Shown here piece by piece: positions 24,534 through 33,173 of a stretch of 64,000 bases of DNA. The notes under the pieces were generated by a model that searched no databases, had not been told where the DNA came from, and saw only the letters and a program-made list of their open reading frames with translations. The number at the start of each line of letters is the position of its first letter. Positions within the stretch are counted from its first letter, which is position 1. This DNA is from an uncultured Blautia sp. (GTDB taxonomy: Bacteria > Bacillota > Clostridia > Lachnospirales > Lachnospiraceae). The position numbers and the translations under genes were made by a program. The stretch is taken from NCBI GenBank assembly GCA_900549015.1, contig URMH01000008.1, forward strand, positions 1-64,000, written 5' to 3'.

Positions 24534-25715
24534 ATGGCAAGATTTACATTACCTAGAGATATTTATCACGGAAAAGGATGTCTGGCGGAGTTAAAGAACT
24601 TAAAAGGAAAAAAAGCCGTTCTTGTAGTAGGCGGCGGATCTATGAAGAGACAGGGCTTTCTTGATAAGGCAGTGAATTATCTGAAAGAAGGCGGAATGGA
24701 AGTAGAAGTATTTGAAGGTGTAGAGCCGGATCCATCTGTTGAGACTGTTATGAAAGGCGCTAAAGTTATGCAGGATTTCCAGCCTGACTGGATCGTGTCT
24801 ATGGGTGGCGGATCTCCAATTGATGCAGCGAAAGCTATGTGGGCATTCTATGAATACCCGGAAATAAAATTTGAAGATCTGATTGTACCGTTTGGTTTTC
24901 CGGAGCTGAGACAGAAAGCAAAATTTGCTGCAATCCCGACTACTTCCGGTACAGCAACTGAGGTTACAGCTTTCTCTGTTATTACAGATTATGCAAAAGG
25001 AATTAAATATCCGCTTGCAGATTTTAACATTACACCAGATGTAGCAATCGTAGATCCGGAGCTTGTAGAAGCGCTTCCTGCAAAACAGGTTGCTTATACA
25101 GGAATGGACGCACTTACACATGCAATTGAGGCATATGTATCTACACTTCACTGTGCATTTACAGACCCGCTTGCTCTTCAGGCAATCGAGATGGTTCTTG
25201 ATTATCTTCCGGCTTCTTTTGCAGGAAACCAGAATGCAAGAGAGCAGATGCACTACGCACAGTGTCTTGCAGGAATGTCCTTCTCCAACGCACTGCTCGG
25301 TATTGTACATTCTATGGCGCATAAGACAGGTGCAGCATTCTCTACAGGTCATATTCCTCATGGATGTGCAAATGCAATTTACCTTCCATATGTAATCAGA
25401 TACAATGCAAAGAATAAAGAAGCAGCAAGCCGCTACGCTGAAATCGCAAGAAGAATGGGATTAAGCGGAACATCTGAGCAGGCTCTTGTTAACAGCCTTT
25501 GTGAAAAAATCGATGAATTCAATGTGAAATTAAACATTCCGAAAACTCTGAAAGACTTTGGAATCCAGGAAGATGAGTTCAAAGAGAAAATCGCAAAAAT
25601 TGCAGAATTAGCAGTAGGAGATGCCTGTACAGGATCTAACCCGAGAGCAATTACTCCGGCTGAAATGGAAAAACTGTTTACATGTGTATACTACGGAACA
25701 GAAGTTGATTTCTAA
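24534..25715 (+). CDS. Iron-containing alcohol dehydrogenase
   Basis: A 393-residue NAD(P)H-dependent enzyme of the type III Fe-ADH family. The nucleotide-binding motif GGGSPIDAAKAMW is at about residues 96-108. The metal ligands are in PDVAIVDPELV (Asp), TGMDALTHAIEAY (His), and GIVHSMAHKTGAAF with STGHIPHGCANA (His). It most resembles butanol/1-propanol or lactaldehyde dehydrogenases that reduce aldehydes to alcohols and so reoxidise NADH in fermentation. The Rex-like operator in its promoter supports that role. It is a single-gene unit with a terminator. The precise aldehyde is unknown. Confidence 0.92.
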   Translation: MARFTLPRDIYHGKGCLAELKNLKGKKAVLVVGGGSMKRQGFLDKAVNYLKEGGMEVEVFEGVEPDPSVETVMKGAKVMQDFQPDWIVSMGGGSPIDAAKAMWAFYEYPEIKFEDLIVPFGFPELRQKAKFAAIPTTSGTATEVTAFSVITDYAKGIKYPLADFNITPDVAIVDPELVEALPAKQVAYTGMDALTHAIEAYVSTLHCAFTDPLALQAIEMVLDYLPASFAGNQNAREQMHYAQCLAGMSFSNALLGIVHSMAHKTGAAFSTGHIPHGCANAIYLPYVIRYNAKNKEAASRYAEIARRMGLSGTSEQALVNSLCEKIDEFNVKLNIPKTLKDFGIQEDEFKEKIAKIAELAVGDACTGSNPRAITPAEMEKLFTCVYYGTEVDF

Positions 25716-25730
25716 AAAAGAAGAGTTTAC

Positions 25731-25770
25731 AAAAAGTCCATTGTCTTATATAAGGCAGTGGACTTTTTTT
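25731..25770 (+). terminator. Terminator after the alcohol dehydrogenase gene
   Basis: AAAAGTCCA and TGGACTTTT close a long hairpin (inner GTCTT/AAGGC) followed by TTTTTTT. Confidence 0.75.
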
Positions 25771-25773
25771 GGC

Positions 25774-25801
25774 TTGATTTGTAAAAAATATGTTTTATAC
25801 T
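25774..25801 (+). promoter_or_regulatory. Promoter of the esterase-fragment gene
   Basis: TTGATT (25774-25779) and TATACT (25796-25801) are 16 bp apart, directly after the terminator of the previous gene. Confidence 0.5.
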
Positions 25802-25845
25802 GATAACAATAGACGAATCAGAAGAATAGATAAAGGAGAAATTAT

Positions 25846-26076
25846 ATGTACAAGGTCATGCTTGCAGACGAGATGTCTTCTTATATTGCCAATTTTGTAA
25901 AAACAGGCAATCCAAATGGAGAAGGTCTTGCAGAATGGGAAACATGTACGGAAGAAAACAGTGGCTCTTTTATGTGGTGGCATGAAGGAAAATCTGAGAG
26001 CACAGTAAATACCGCTTATCCGGAAAGAGATAAGTTCCAGCAGGAAGCAGCAAAAAAAGAATTTGGGTTAAAGTAA
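25846..26076 (+). CDS. C-terminal piece of a type B carboxylesterase, 76 codons
   Basis: The frame reads ADEMSSYIANFVKTGNPNGEG and then LAEWETCTEENSG. This is the closing segment of type B carboxylesterases ('...WTNFAKTGDPNG...LPEWP'), which are about 500 residues long. The catalytic Ser, Glu and His are all absent, so it cannot be an esterase alone. Yet it has its own AAAGGAG site, an upstream promoter and a terminator, so it may still be expressed. I read it as a remnant left after deletion of the 5' part of the gene. Co-option as a small protein is possible but unproven. Confidence 0.65.
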   Translation: MYKVMLADEMSSYIANFVKTGNPNGEGLAEWETCTEENSGSFMWWHEGKSESTVNTAYPERDKFQQEAAKKEFGLK

Positions 26077-26088
26077 GATTTATCGAGG

Positions 26089-26122
26089 AAATCCCCGGAC
26101 ATTGAATGTTCGGGGATTTTTT
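26089..26122 (+). terminator. Terminator after the esterase fragment
   Basis: AAATCCCCG...CGGGGATTT with further ACAT/ATGT pairing inside, followed by TTTTTT. Confidence 0.8.
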
Positions 26123-26161
26123 GGTATAGTTTATTTATATATTTTATCAGGAGGGATAGAT

Positions 26162-26788
26162 ATGATCAAAGTAAATGCAGTGGGTGACGCCTGCCCGATT
26201 CCGGTAGTAAAAACACAGAAGGCTCTGAATGAATTAAATGGTTTTGGAACAGTAGAAACTGTAGTAGATAATGAAATTGCTGTGCAGAATTTAATGAAAC
26301 TTGGCAATAACAGAGGATGTGCAGTGAAATCAGAAAAGCTGAAAGAAAACCGATACAAGGTTACCTTTACAGTAGGAGACGGAACTGACAAAACAGCTCA
26401 TGAAATACCTGCTTTTGAGGCAGATGTGGCGGCGTGTGTGCCGGACAGCAGAAGAAATGTGGTAGTCGTAATCGCTTCTGATAAAATGGGAGAAGGCAGC
26501 GAGGAGCTCGGAAAAACATTAATGAAGGGATTTATCTATGCCTTAAATCAGCAGGAGTCATTGCCAAAAACCATGTTATTTTATAATGGAGGAGCAGCTC
26601 TTACTTGTGAGGGTTCTCCGGCATTGGAAGATTTAAAATCTCTTGCAGCTCAGGGCGTTGAAATTCTTACCTGTGGGACATGCCTGAACTTTTATGGGAT
26701 TTCTGATAAGCTTCAGGTTGGAGAAGTGACCAATATGTATGTGATAGCGGAAAAGATGACACAGGCAGGACTGATTGTAAAACCATGA
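26162..26788 (+). CDS. yedF: YedF: sulfurtransferase-like selenium-metabolism protein
   Basis: This 208-residue protein starts at ATG 26162 behind AGGAGGG. Residues 1-75 are a TusA/SirA-like domain with the family motif DACPIPVVKTQKAL; its cysteine carries sulfur or selenium in TusA proteins. The C-terminal part (VVVVIASDKMGEGSEELGKTLMKGF; EILTCGTCLNFYGI) is DsrE-like with two cysteines in TCGTC. The YedF fusion tracks with selenium use in comparative genomics. Its stop overlaps the next start by ATGA, coupling it to a cysteine-desulfurase-like enzyme that could donate the persulfide or selenide. Product use is inferred. Confidence 0.88.
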   Translation: MIKVNAVGDACPIPVVKTQKALNELNGFGTVETVVDNEIAVQNLMKLGNNRGCAVKSEKLKENRYKVTFTVGDGTDKTAHEIPAFEADVAACVPDSRRNVVVVIASDKMGEGSEELGKTLMKGFIYALNQQESLPKTMLFYNGGAALTCEGSPALEDLKSLAAQGVEILTCGTCLNFYGISDKLQVGEVTNMYVIAEKMTQAGLIVKP

Positions 26789-27942
26789 TTTATTTAGATA
26801 ATGCTGCGACAACGGGGAGAAAACCGCCGGAAGTGGCAGAGGCAGTAGCAAAAGCAATTTCTTCCGTGGGAAATGCCGGGAGAGGTGCTCATGGTGCGAC
26901 TCTTCAAGCTGCCCGGATTGTTTATAGAACAAGAGAGCTTCTGGCAGAGCTTTTAGGAACTTCTCATCCGGAACAGATTGCCTTTACCTGTAATGCAACA
27001 GAGAGCTTAAATATTGCCATTAACGGGTTGTTTCATAAAGGAGATCATGTGATTACTACAGTCTGTGAACACAATTCCGTTCTTCGTCCTCTTTACAGAA
27101 AAGAGAAAGAAGGTGTGGAGCTCACAATCGTGCCTTTTGATAAAAGATTTCCAGAAAATGAAGGACGTATCGATTATGACTTTCTGGAAAAATCCTGTAA
27201 AGAAAATACAAAGGCTATTGTAATCACAAATGCTTCTAATGTAACAGGAAATATTACAGATTTAAAAAGAGTTTCTTCTTTTGCAAAAAAGAGGGGGATT
27301 CTTCTTATTGTGGACGCTTCTCAGACAGCAGGAGTGCTGCCGATTCAGGTGGAAGAGCAGGGGATAGATGTTCTTTGTTTTACAGGGCATAAAGGGCTTC
27401 TTGGACCACAGGGAACGGGAGGAATTTATGTCCGTGAAGGACTTGAACTTTCGCCTCTTAAAGTAGGAGGGAGCGGTGTTCAGAGCTTTTTGGAAGAGCA
27501 TCCACGAAAAATGCCCACGGCATTAGAGGCGGGGACATTAAATGTACACGGAATTGCAGGGTTGAAAGCAGCACTTGAGTATATTAAAGAGGAAACTGTG
27601 GAAAACATACGGGAAAAAGAAATGCGTCTGTGGAAAAGATTTGAAGAGCAGGTCAGAGAGATTTCCGGTGTTACTGTTTATGGAAATCCGAATCCGGAAA
27701 GCCGTGTGGGAATTGTGGCTTTGAATATTGGAAAGCTGGATTCCGGCGAGGTTAGCGACTGGCTGTGGGAGGATTATGAAATTGCAGTCCGCCCGGGAGC
27801 GCACTGTGCGCCGCTTCTTCACAAGGCGCTGGGAACGGTACGTCAGGGTGCAGTCAGATTCAGTTTTTCCCATTACAATACGGAGCAGGAAATAGATGTT
27901 GCGGCAGCAGCTTTAAGAGAGTACGGGAGGGACGAAGTATGA
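26785..27942 (+). CDS. Cysteine desulfurase-like PLP enzyme
   Basis: A 385-residue class V aminotransferase-fold protein. It begins MIYLDNAATTGRKPPEVAEAV and has the PLP lysine in DVLCFTGHKGLLGPQGTGG near residue 205. HVITTVCEHNSVLRP gives the PLP-stacking histidine. Near the C-terminus RPGAHCAPLLHKALGT carries the cysteine in the mobile loop position. It belongs to the branch usually found with YedF and DUF3343, distinct from IscS and SufS. It would take sulfur from cysteine or selenium from selenocysteine and hand it to its neighbours. Four-base overlaps on both sides make a tight three-gene operon. Confidence 0.88.
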   Translation: MIYLDNAATTGRKPPEVAEAVAKAISSVGNAGRGAHGATLQAARIVYRTRELLAELLGTSHPEQIAFTCNATESLNIAINGLFHKGDHVITTVCEHNSVLRPLYRKEKEGVELTIVPFDKRFPENEGRIDYDFLEKSCKENTKAIVITNASNVTGNITDLKRVSSFAKKRGILLIVDASQTAGVLPIQVEEQGIDVLCFTGHKGLLGPQGTGGIYVREGLELSPLKVGGSGVQSFLEEHPRKMPTALEAGTLNVHGIAGLKAALEYIKEETVENIREKEMRLWKRFEEQVREISGVTVYGNPNPESRVGIVALNIGKLDSGEVSDWLWEDYEIAVRPGAHCAPLLHKALGTVRQGAVRFSFSHYNTEQEIDVAAAALREYGRDEV

Positions 27943-28175
27943 GACAGAAGAAACCGGTGCTAGTGATTACCTTTGATACAACAGCAGAGGCAATGGCAAT
28001 GGAAAGTTTCTGCGAAAAATATGAAATTCCCGGAAGATTGATTCCTTTACCGGGAGAAATCAGCGCAGGCTGCGGGCTTGCCTGGAAAACAACGCCGGAT
28101 GAAGAAGAGCGCATAGAAAAAAGCATGGAAGACCATCATATCCGATGGTCTTCCATGTATACGCTGGAGTTATGA
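27939..28175 (+). CDS. DUF3343 protein, putative Se/S carrier
   Basis: A 78-residue protein with the DUF3343 core: VLVITFDTTAEAMAMESFCE at the start, GRLIPLPGEISAGCGLAW in the middle. The conserved GCG cysteine and the first-helix cysteine are the plausible sulfur or selenium ligands. In other genomes DUF3343 is found with YedF and with selenium-dependent molybdenum hydroxylase genes. It overlaps the desulfurase stop by four bases. A perfect 14-bp inverted repeat (28124-28157) lies inside its last codons. Confidence 0.82.
   Translation: MRQKKPVLVITFDTTAEAMAMESFCEKYEIPGRLIPLPGEISAGCGLAWKTTPDEEERIEKSMEDHHIRWSSMYTLEL
28124..28157. repeat. Perfect 14-bp inverted repeat inside the DUF3343 gene
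   Basis: CATGGAAGACCATC and GATGGTCTTCCATG flank the six-base loop ATATCC. It is coding for the last residues of DUF3343 and has no T-run, but could stall or end transcription between the Se/S operon and the convergent oleate hydratase gene, or protect mRNA ends. Confidence 0.7.
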
Positions 28176-28176
28176 A

Positions 28177-30147
28177 TTAAAGCATGTAGTCTTTTAAAAC
28201 ATCGTGGTCCCGGAGGATTTTTTCAATGACCGTTCCTTTTATAATGCGAAGGAGCGGTTTTTTCAGTCCGTTTAACGGTCCCGGAAGCTGGATTTCCAGA
28301 GGGGATTTTCCGTCCATAAGTTTTACGGAGCTGTCAAGAAGCTCACGTATATCGTAAACGCTTCCCCAGACCTCAGGAACGCCTCTGTCAACGCCTAAAA
28401 GTCCGTAAACGGCTTCCATAGCAGTTCTTACAGAATATTCTGTTGTGAATACAGTGTCTCTCGGTGTATCGGCAAACTGTCCCAGGAAGGCAAAGTTTAC
28501 GCAGCCGTCAGGAATGACAGCCGGTCTGTCGCCTTTTGTACGGGGCATAAAGAAAGCGGTGATATACGGCATCATGGTAGGAACGCAGACTGCGCTGTTT
28601 TCTGCAAGTTCCGGAATCTGTTCCACAGGAACACCAATGTGGTAGAGCCATTCTTCTGTGATTTCTTTTCCGGTACAGTCTTTCATCGGTTTCTTTACGT
28701 AATCGCCCGGTACGTCTGTGAAAAGACCGTATACCCATACGCAGACTTTTTCAGGATCCTGTTCTTTAAACTGTCCCTGACGGTTGATGGTCCAGCTTAA
28801 CAGCCATTTGGAATCGCGGCAGCTTACGATACCGCCGGTTACTACATTGCCGCTTCTTGGGTCGCGCTTGCAGATATTTGTAATATACGGAATGATTTTT
28901 TCGTCCAGGGTTGTAATTGTTGCAGACTCCCAGTTTGTTTTTGAAATATCGGAGCAGAATTTTTCCGGATGTCCAAAAGAGGGATCCTGTTTTGCGATAT
29001 TTTTCCAGAGATTCCAGCATCCGCTTGTACGCACTTCTGCATCGCCGTTTGGGGCATGGTTCTGGTCACCGTAAATGGTACCCTCTGTACAGCTTCCGTT
29101 TGTGACAAATACAAGGTCGTTTTCCGTGAGAAGAATGCCTTCTTCTTTTCCATTTACTTTACATTCGATGGCAGAGGCGATTTTTTTGCCGTCCTTGAAT
29201 TCAAAGACAACATTTGTGACTTCTGTGTTGAAACGGAAGTCAACGCCTGCCGCTTCCAGATATTTCTGCATTGGAAGAATCAGAGATTCATACTGATTAT
29301 ATTTTGTGAATTTCAGAGCGCTGAAATCAGGAAGGCCTGCAATATGATGAATAAAGCGCTGGAAGTAAAGCTTCATCTCAAGAGCGCTGTGCCAGTTTTC
29401 GAAAGCGAACATAGTTCTCCAGTACAGCCAGAAGGTGGAGTTAAATACTTCGTCATCGAAAACGTCCTCGATTGTTTTGTCGTAAAGATCTTCGTCTTTT
29501 GTGAGGAAAAGCTTCATGATTTCCATGCAGCCCTTCTGACTTAAGTTGAATTTGCCGTCTGTATGTGCATCTTCTCCTCTGTTCACAGTAGCTCTGCAAA
29601 GAGAGTAGTTGGGATCATGTTTGTTCAGCCAGTAAAATTCATCGAGAACAGATGCGCCCGGTTTTTCAAGAGAAGGAATGCTGTGGAATAAATCCCAGAG
29701 ACATTCAAAATGGTTTTCCATTTCTCTTCCGCCGCGCATGATGTATCCACGTGTGGCATCATAGATACCGTCGCAGGCGCCGCCGGCAATGTCCATTGCT
29801 TCCAGAATGTGGATTTGAGAGCCGGGCATCTGTCCGTCACGAACAAGGAAGCAGGCAGCTGCCAGGGAAGCAAGACCGCTCCCTACAATGTAGGCATTTT
29901 TATTTTCTACGCCTTCCGGTTTTTCGGGGCGGGCAAAGGCTTCATAATTTCCGTTGCTGTAGTAGATGCCTCTGCTGTTTTTTGCGTTTTTTCCACGTTC
30001 TGTATTTCTGTAATTTTTATTTGCTGCGACTGTTCTTTTCATTTCGGTCTCTTTTGTTTCTTTTGATTTTTTCATAAGGTATGCAGTAGCTCCGGCGCCT
30101 GCTGCGACAGCTGATACAACGCCGAGATTTAATTTTTTCTTTGCCAT
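28177..30147 (-). CDS. ohyA: Oleate hydratase
   Basis: This 656-residue FAD enzyme (formerly myosin-cross-reactive antigen family) adds water to the cis-9 double bond of oleic and linoleic acid to give 10-hydroxy fatty acids. The start ATG 30147 follows AAAGGTGG. After a short hydrophobic N-terminus, the dinucleotide-binding motif is AYIVGSGLASLAAACFLVRDG near residues 85-105. The catalytic-loop segment GGREMENHFECLWDLF and FVTNGSC are also present, as is the late YSVRTAMEAVYGLL. These bacteria use it to detoxify unsaturated fatty acids. The TetR gene upstream on the same strand is a likely regulator. Confidence 0.93.
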   Translation of the reverse strand: MAKKKLNLGVVSAVAAGAGATAYLMKKSKETKETEMKRTVAANKNYRNTERGKNAKNSRGIYYSNGNYEAFARPEKPEGVENKNAYIVGSGLASLAAACFLVRDGQMPGSQIHILEAMDIAGGACDGIYDATRGYIMRGGREMENHFECLWDLFHSIPSLEKPGASVLDEFYWLNKHDPNYSLCRATVNRGEDAHTDGKFNLSQKGCMEIMKLFLTKDEDLYDKTIEDVFDDEVFNSTFWLYWRTMFAFENWHSALEMKLYFQRFIHHIAGLPDFSALKFTKYNQYESLILPMQKYLEAAGVDFRFNTEVTNVVFEFKDGKKIASAIECKVNGKEEGILLTENDLVFVTNGSCTEGTIYGDQNHAPNGDAEVRTSGCWNLWKNIAKQDPSFGHPEKFCSDISKTNWESATITTLDEKIIPYITNICKRDPRSGNVVTGGIVSCRDSKWLLSWTINRQGQFKEQDPEKVCVWVYGLFTDVPGDYVKKPMKDCTGKEITEEWLYHIGVPVEQIPELAENSAVCVPTMMPYITAFFMPRTKGDRPAVIPDGCVNFAFLGQFADTPRDTVFTTEYSVRTAMEAVYGLLGVDRGVPEVWGSVYDIRELLDSSVKLMDGKSPLEIQLPGPLNGLKKPLLRIIKGTVIEKILRDHDVLKDYML

Positions 30148-30197
30148 GTAAAAAACCACCTTTCAAAAATGCTTAGATATTTGTTTTTCTGATGTCT

Positions 30198-30226
30198 ATA
30201 GTATGTCCTGTTTTGGTTTTTTACAA
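30198..30226 (-). promoter_or_regulatory. Promoter of the oleate hydratase gene
   Basis: On the minus strand, TTGTAA (30226-30221) and TACTAT (30203-30198) are 17 bp apart. A TGTAAA direct repeat overlaps the -35 and could bind the TetR protein. Confidence 0.55.
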
Positions 30227-30258
30227 TTTACAAAGAACGGGATATGATAAAAAATTTA

Positions 30259-30822
30259 TCAAAGAGCCGGATTTGTAAAGTTTTTTATGGAGTTTCCGAT
30301 GCTGCCGTGAATGGTTATAATAATATTGTGGACAATTTCGTGATAATCTTCTTTCATCCCCGGTTTGATCCAGTCAAGCATGATTCCCACAAAGCTGTAC
30401 TTATAAAAGTCTGCTATGAAGGTTTTTTGTTCTTCTGTAATAGAAAATCCTTTTGACTGTTCTTCTACCACTCCCATGATAAGAGAGCGTGTCAGAGAAA
30501 ACAGATAATTTTCAATCTGTTCTCTGCTGATGGAGCGGTAAGCATTTAAAATAAAAGGCTTGTTTTCCAGAACAACTTCAAATATCTGTGAAATTCCCTC
30601 CTGCCATGTAGCGTATGTCTTTTTTCCCTGAAGTGCTTTTTTTGCATCTTCCAGACATGCCCATTCGACCAGGTCGTAAATATCCTTAAAGTGATAATAA
30701 AAAGTCATGCGGCTGATACCGCAGTCTGTTGTCAGGTCATTTATTGTGATTTTATCAAGGGGTTTTTTGAGAAGAAATTTTTTTAAGGAAGCTTCCAGAG
30801 CTTCTTTTGTGATAGTTGGCAT
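30259..30822 (-). CDS. TetR/AcrR family regulator
   Basis: A 187-residue protein with an N-terminal helix-turn-helix (KITINDLTTDCGISRMTFYYHFKDIYDL). The C-terminal domain, with FSLTRSLIMGVVEEQSKG and IADFYKYSFVGIMLDWIKPGM, matches the TetR_C_33/DhaS-like group. It lies 111 bases upstream of the oleate hydratase gene in the same direction, with a separate promoter between them. By analogy with fatty-acid responsive TetR proteins beside oleate hydratases, it probably senses unsaturated fatty acids and controls that gene; this is inference. Confidence 0.87.
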   Translation of the reverse strand: MPTITKEALEASLKKFLLKKPLDKITINDLTTDCGISRMTFYYHFKDIYDLVEWACLEDAKKALQGKKTYATWQEGISQIFEVVLENKPFILNAYRSISREQIENYLFSLTRSLIMGVVEEQSKGFSITEEQKTFIADFYKYSFVGIMLDWIKPGMKEDYHEIVHNIIITIHGSIGNSIKNFTNPAL

Positions 30823-30989
30823 ATACAGTCCTCCCTGTTGATAATTGTGGATAGGTTATCCTTATTATAAAAGAGACTGTGGAAAAAGTGAAGGTTAAGC
30901 CTAGTCTTCGTGAAAAAAAAATGGTATACTGAAGTGCGAAGCACGGCGGCTGTTTATGACGGCGGGTTTTACAAATCAGGAGGACAATT

Positions 30990-32243
30990 ATGGTAAAAAT
31001 GAAAAAACAAAGACTGCGGAAGTGGCTGTGCAGTGTTCTCTGCGCAGGGCTTTTTATTTCACAGCCGGGTCTTATATATGCGGAGGAGGAAAACAGTCAG
31101 GCAGCAACAGAAGCAACGCCCACACCAGTTCCCCACACAGAGTATTATAAAGAAAATGCGGATACAGACGCTCTTACAGGCTGGCCTGAAGGACCAAAAA
31201 TAGAAGGGCAGTCTGCAATTCTTCTGGATATGCAGACAGGTTCTGTTCTTTACAGTAAAAATGCAGATAAAAAACTGTATCCAGCAAGTATTACAAAGAT
31301 TATGACAACACTTTTGGCTTGTGAAAATCTGAAACTTGAGGATAAGCTTGTGATGTCACAGGCGGCAGCTTATGGAATTGAGGCAGGCAGCTCCAGTATT
31401 TATGCGGATACAGGGGAAGAGTTTACAGTAGAACAGGCTCTTATGGCGGTTATGCTGGAATCTGCAAATGAGGTTTCCTTGGCTGTGGCGGAAAAAACCA
31501 GTGGTTCTGTAAAGAAGTTTGTAGAGCTGATGAATAAGAGGGCAAGAGAGCTTGGATGTACAGGGACACACTTTAATAATCCAAATGGTCTGCCGGATAA
31601 GAATCATTTTACAACAGCGGCGGATATGGCGAAAATAGCAGATGCAGCATGGCATAATCCACTGTTTCGCAAGTTTGTTACAAGAATTTTATACGAGATC
31701 CCGCCTACAAACAAGTTTGGAGAAACCCGGTACTTTCTTAATCATCATAAGATGATGGAGGGAAGAGACTACGCATACGAGGGCGTTATGGGAGGAAAAA
31801 CGGGATATACAGATGATGCGGGAAGTACTCTTGTTACTTATGCCAAGAGAGGAGAAATGCGTCTCGTTGCAGTGGTAATGAATTCTATTAACGGGGCTTA
31901 TGCAGATACGGCGCAGCTTCTTGATTACGGGTTTAATAATTTTCAGAAGGTGAGCATGAAGGTAAACACAGATACGGTAACGCGCCGAAACCTTCCATGT
32001 GAAAAGTATCTTCTGAAAAATTGCGGAAATGATATGGCATTTTATTATCCCCATCAGATTTATGTAACTGTTCCGAAAGGATTTACAGCCGATATGATGA
32101 CGCTTAAGACAACGACTTTGAAAAGCGTTGTTGGAATGCCGACTATTTTAAATGAATATTATTATGAAGATCACCTGGTTGGAAAGGGCGTGCAATATGA
32201 AAAAGAGCTCCTTTCAGAGCTCCTTCTCAGATCGTCTCTTTAA
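30990..32243 (+). CDS. dacF: D-alanyl-D-alanine carboxypeptidase (DacF/PBP5 type)
   Basis: A 417-residue secreted enzyme that trims the terminal D-Ala from peptidoglycan pentapeptides. It has a signal peptide (WLCSVLCAGLFISQPGLIYA). The active-site motifs are PASITKIM (SxxK), LESANEVSL (SxN) and MGGKTGYTDDAGS (KTG). A C-terminal PBP5-like beta domain follows (KVNTDTVTRRNL; IYVTVPKGF). The start is supported by AGGAGG six bases upstream. The last 30 bases overlap the 3' end of the convergent exonuclease gene. Confidence 0.92.
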   Translation: MVKMKKQRLRKWLCSVLCAGLFISQPGLIYAEEENSQAATEATPTPVPHTEYYKENADTDALTGWPEGPKIEGQSAILLDMQTGSVLYSKNADKKLYPASITKIMTTLLACENLKLEDKLVMSQAAAYGIEAGSSSIYADTGEEFTVEQALMAVMLESANEVSLAVAEKTSGSVKKFVELMNKRARELGCTGTHFNNPNGLPDKNHFTTAADMAKIADAAWHNPLFRKFVTRILYEIPPTNKFGETRYFLNHHKMMEGRDYAYEGVMGGKTGYTDDAGSTLVTYAKRGEMRLVAVVMNSINGAYADTAQLLDYGFNNFQKVSMKVNTDTVTRRNLPCEKYLLKNCGNDMAFYYPHQIYVTVPKGFTADMMTLKTTTLKSVVGMPTILNEYYYEDHLVGKGVQYEKELLSELLLRSSL

Positions 32244-33173
32244 CTGTTTTTTCAGGCGGAGGGCTTCCCGTTTTACACGGATTTCCTCCGCCTCTTCTAT
32301 TGAGACGGGTTTTAATGTTTTGATGGCAAAATAAAGTCCTTCTTCTGTTTTACGGATACGGATTTTTCCAATGATATATCCGTGTTCCTGGCAGTTGGAA
32401 ACGCTGTAGTAAATTTTGGAATTGTTCATAAACCAGCGGATTTTTCGTTTTGCAGGCTTATGGCAGACAGGGCATTTTGTACTGGAAACCTCCCTGTCTT
32501 TTATGGTGCGCTCCCGGGAAGAAAATTCCCGTGAAATAAATTTATCATATGTTGGATAAGAAATATGGATTTCTTCCTTTCTGCTTTTGGGGTTTTGGTA
32601 AACGTCAAGAGAGTAGAAAGGAAGAATTTTTTTGTTTTCCATAAATGCTAATACTTTTGCTGTATAAAAGGCATCTGCAAAGGCACGGTGAAAATCATCG
32701 CCCTTTTTTATGCCGAGAAAGTCGATTGCATATTCAAGGGAACGGCGGGATTCCCCGTCCTCGAAACAGGAAGAGAAAAGTTTCTGTATGTCGTAGTAGG
32801 CAACAGGGCCGGGAAGAAGATGCAAAAGTTCATAATACGTCATGTTCCGCTGAAGCTCCATTACGTCCTGGTTTCCCCAGGTACAGAAATGCCAGTCGTC
32901 ACCGCACCATTCGATAAATTCCCGGACAGCCTGGGGAAAGGGGGTGCCTGTTTCCAGATCTTTGTAATTGACATGGATAACTTCCCGGATACTGTTGTGA
33001 ATCCAGTTGTATACCTGAGGCTTAATCAGTCTGTGGAAGGTGTCAACCGTTTCTTTTCGTTCATTCAGTTTTACAGCGCCTATCTCTATGATTTCAAAGG
33101 GAAGGCGGCGGTTGGAATATTTTTTCCCCTCCGGGCTTTGGTTCCATTCCAGGTCAAAAACAATAAAATTCAT
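32214..33173 (-). CDS. 3'-5' exonuclease, DEDDh family (KapD/ERI-like)
   Basis: A 319-residue protein. Exonuclease core over residues 1-185: motif I FIVFDLEWNQS (Asp, Glu), motif II CTWGNQDVMEL, and motif III HRAFADAFYTAKVL (His, Asp). About 130 C-terminal residues contain two CxxC-like elements (KCPVCHKPAKRK; SNCQEHGY), suggesting a small zinc-binding tail. Such proteins trim RNA or DNA 3' ends. Its ATG overlaps the nucleoside hydrolase stop upstream by four bases, so the two are co-transcribed. Confidence 0.85.
   Translation of the reverse strand: MNFIVFDLEWNQSPEGKKYSNRRLPFEIIEIGAVKLNERKETVDTFHRLIKPQVYNWIHNSIREVIHVNYKDLETGTPFPQAVREFIEWCGDDWHFCTWGNQDVMELQRNMTYYELLHLLPGPVAYYDIQKLFSSCFEDGESRRSLEYAIDFLGIKKGDDFHRAFADAFYTAKVLAFMENKKILPFYSLDVYQNPKSRKEEIHISYPTYDKFISREFSSRERTIKDREVSSTKCPVCHKPAKRKIRWFMNNSKIYYSVSNCQEHGYIIGKIRIRKTEEGLYFAIKTLKPVSIEEAEEIRVKREALRLKKQLKRRSEKEL

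Noticed and set aside
24600..25361. 253-codon minus-strand frame
   Set aside because: Antisense shadow of the Fe-ADH gene, with a biased composition (very many Cys, Arg and Lys) and no signals.
28969..29544. 191-codon plus-strand frame
   Set aside because: Antisense to oleate hydratase, rich in Phe and Cys; no ribosome site.
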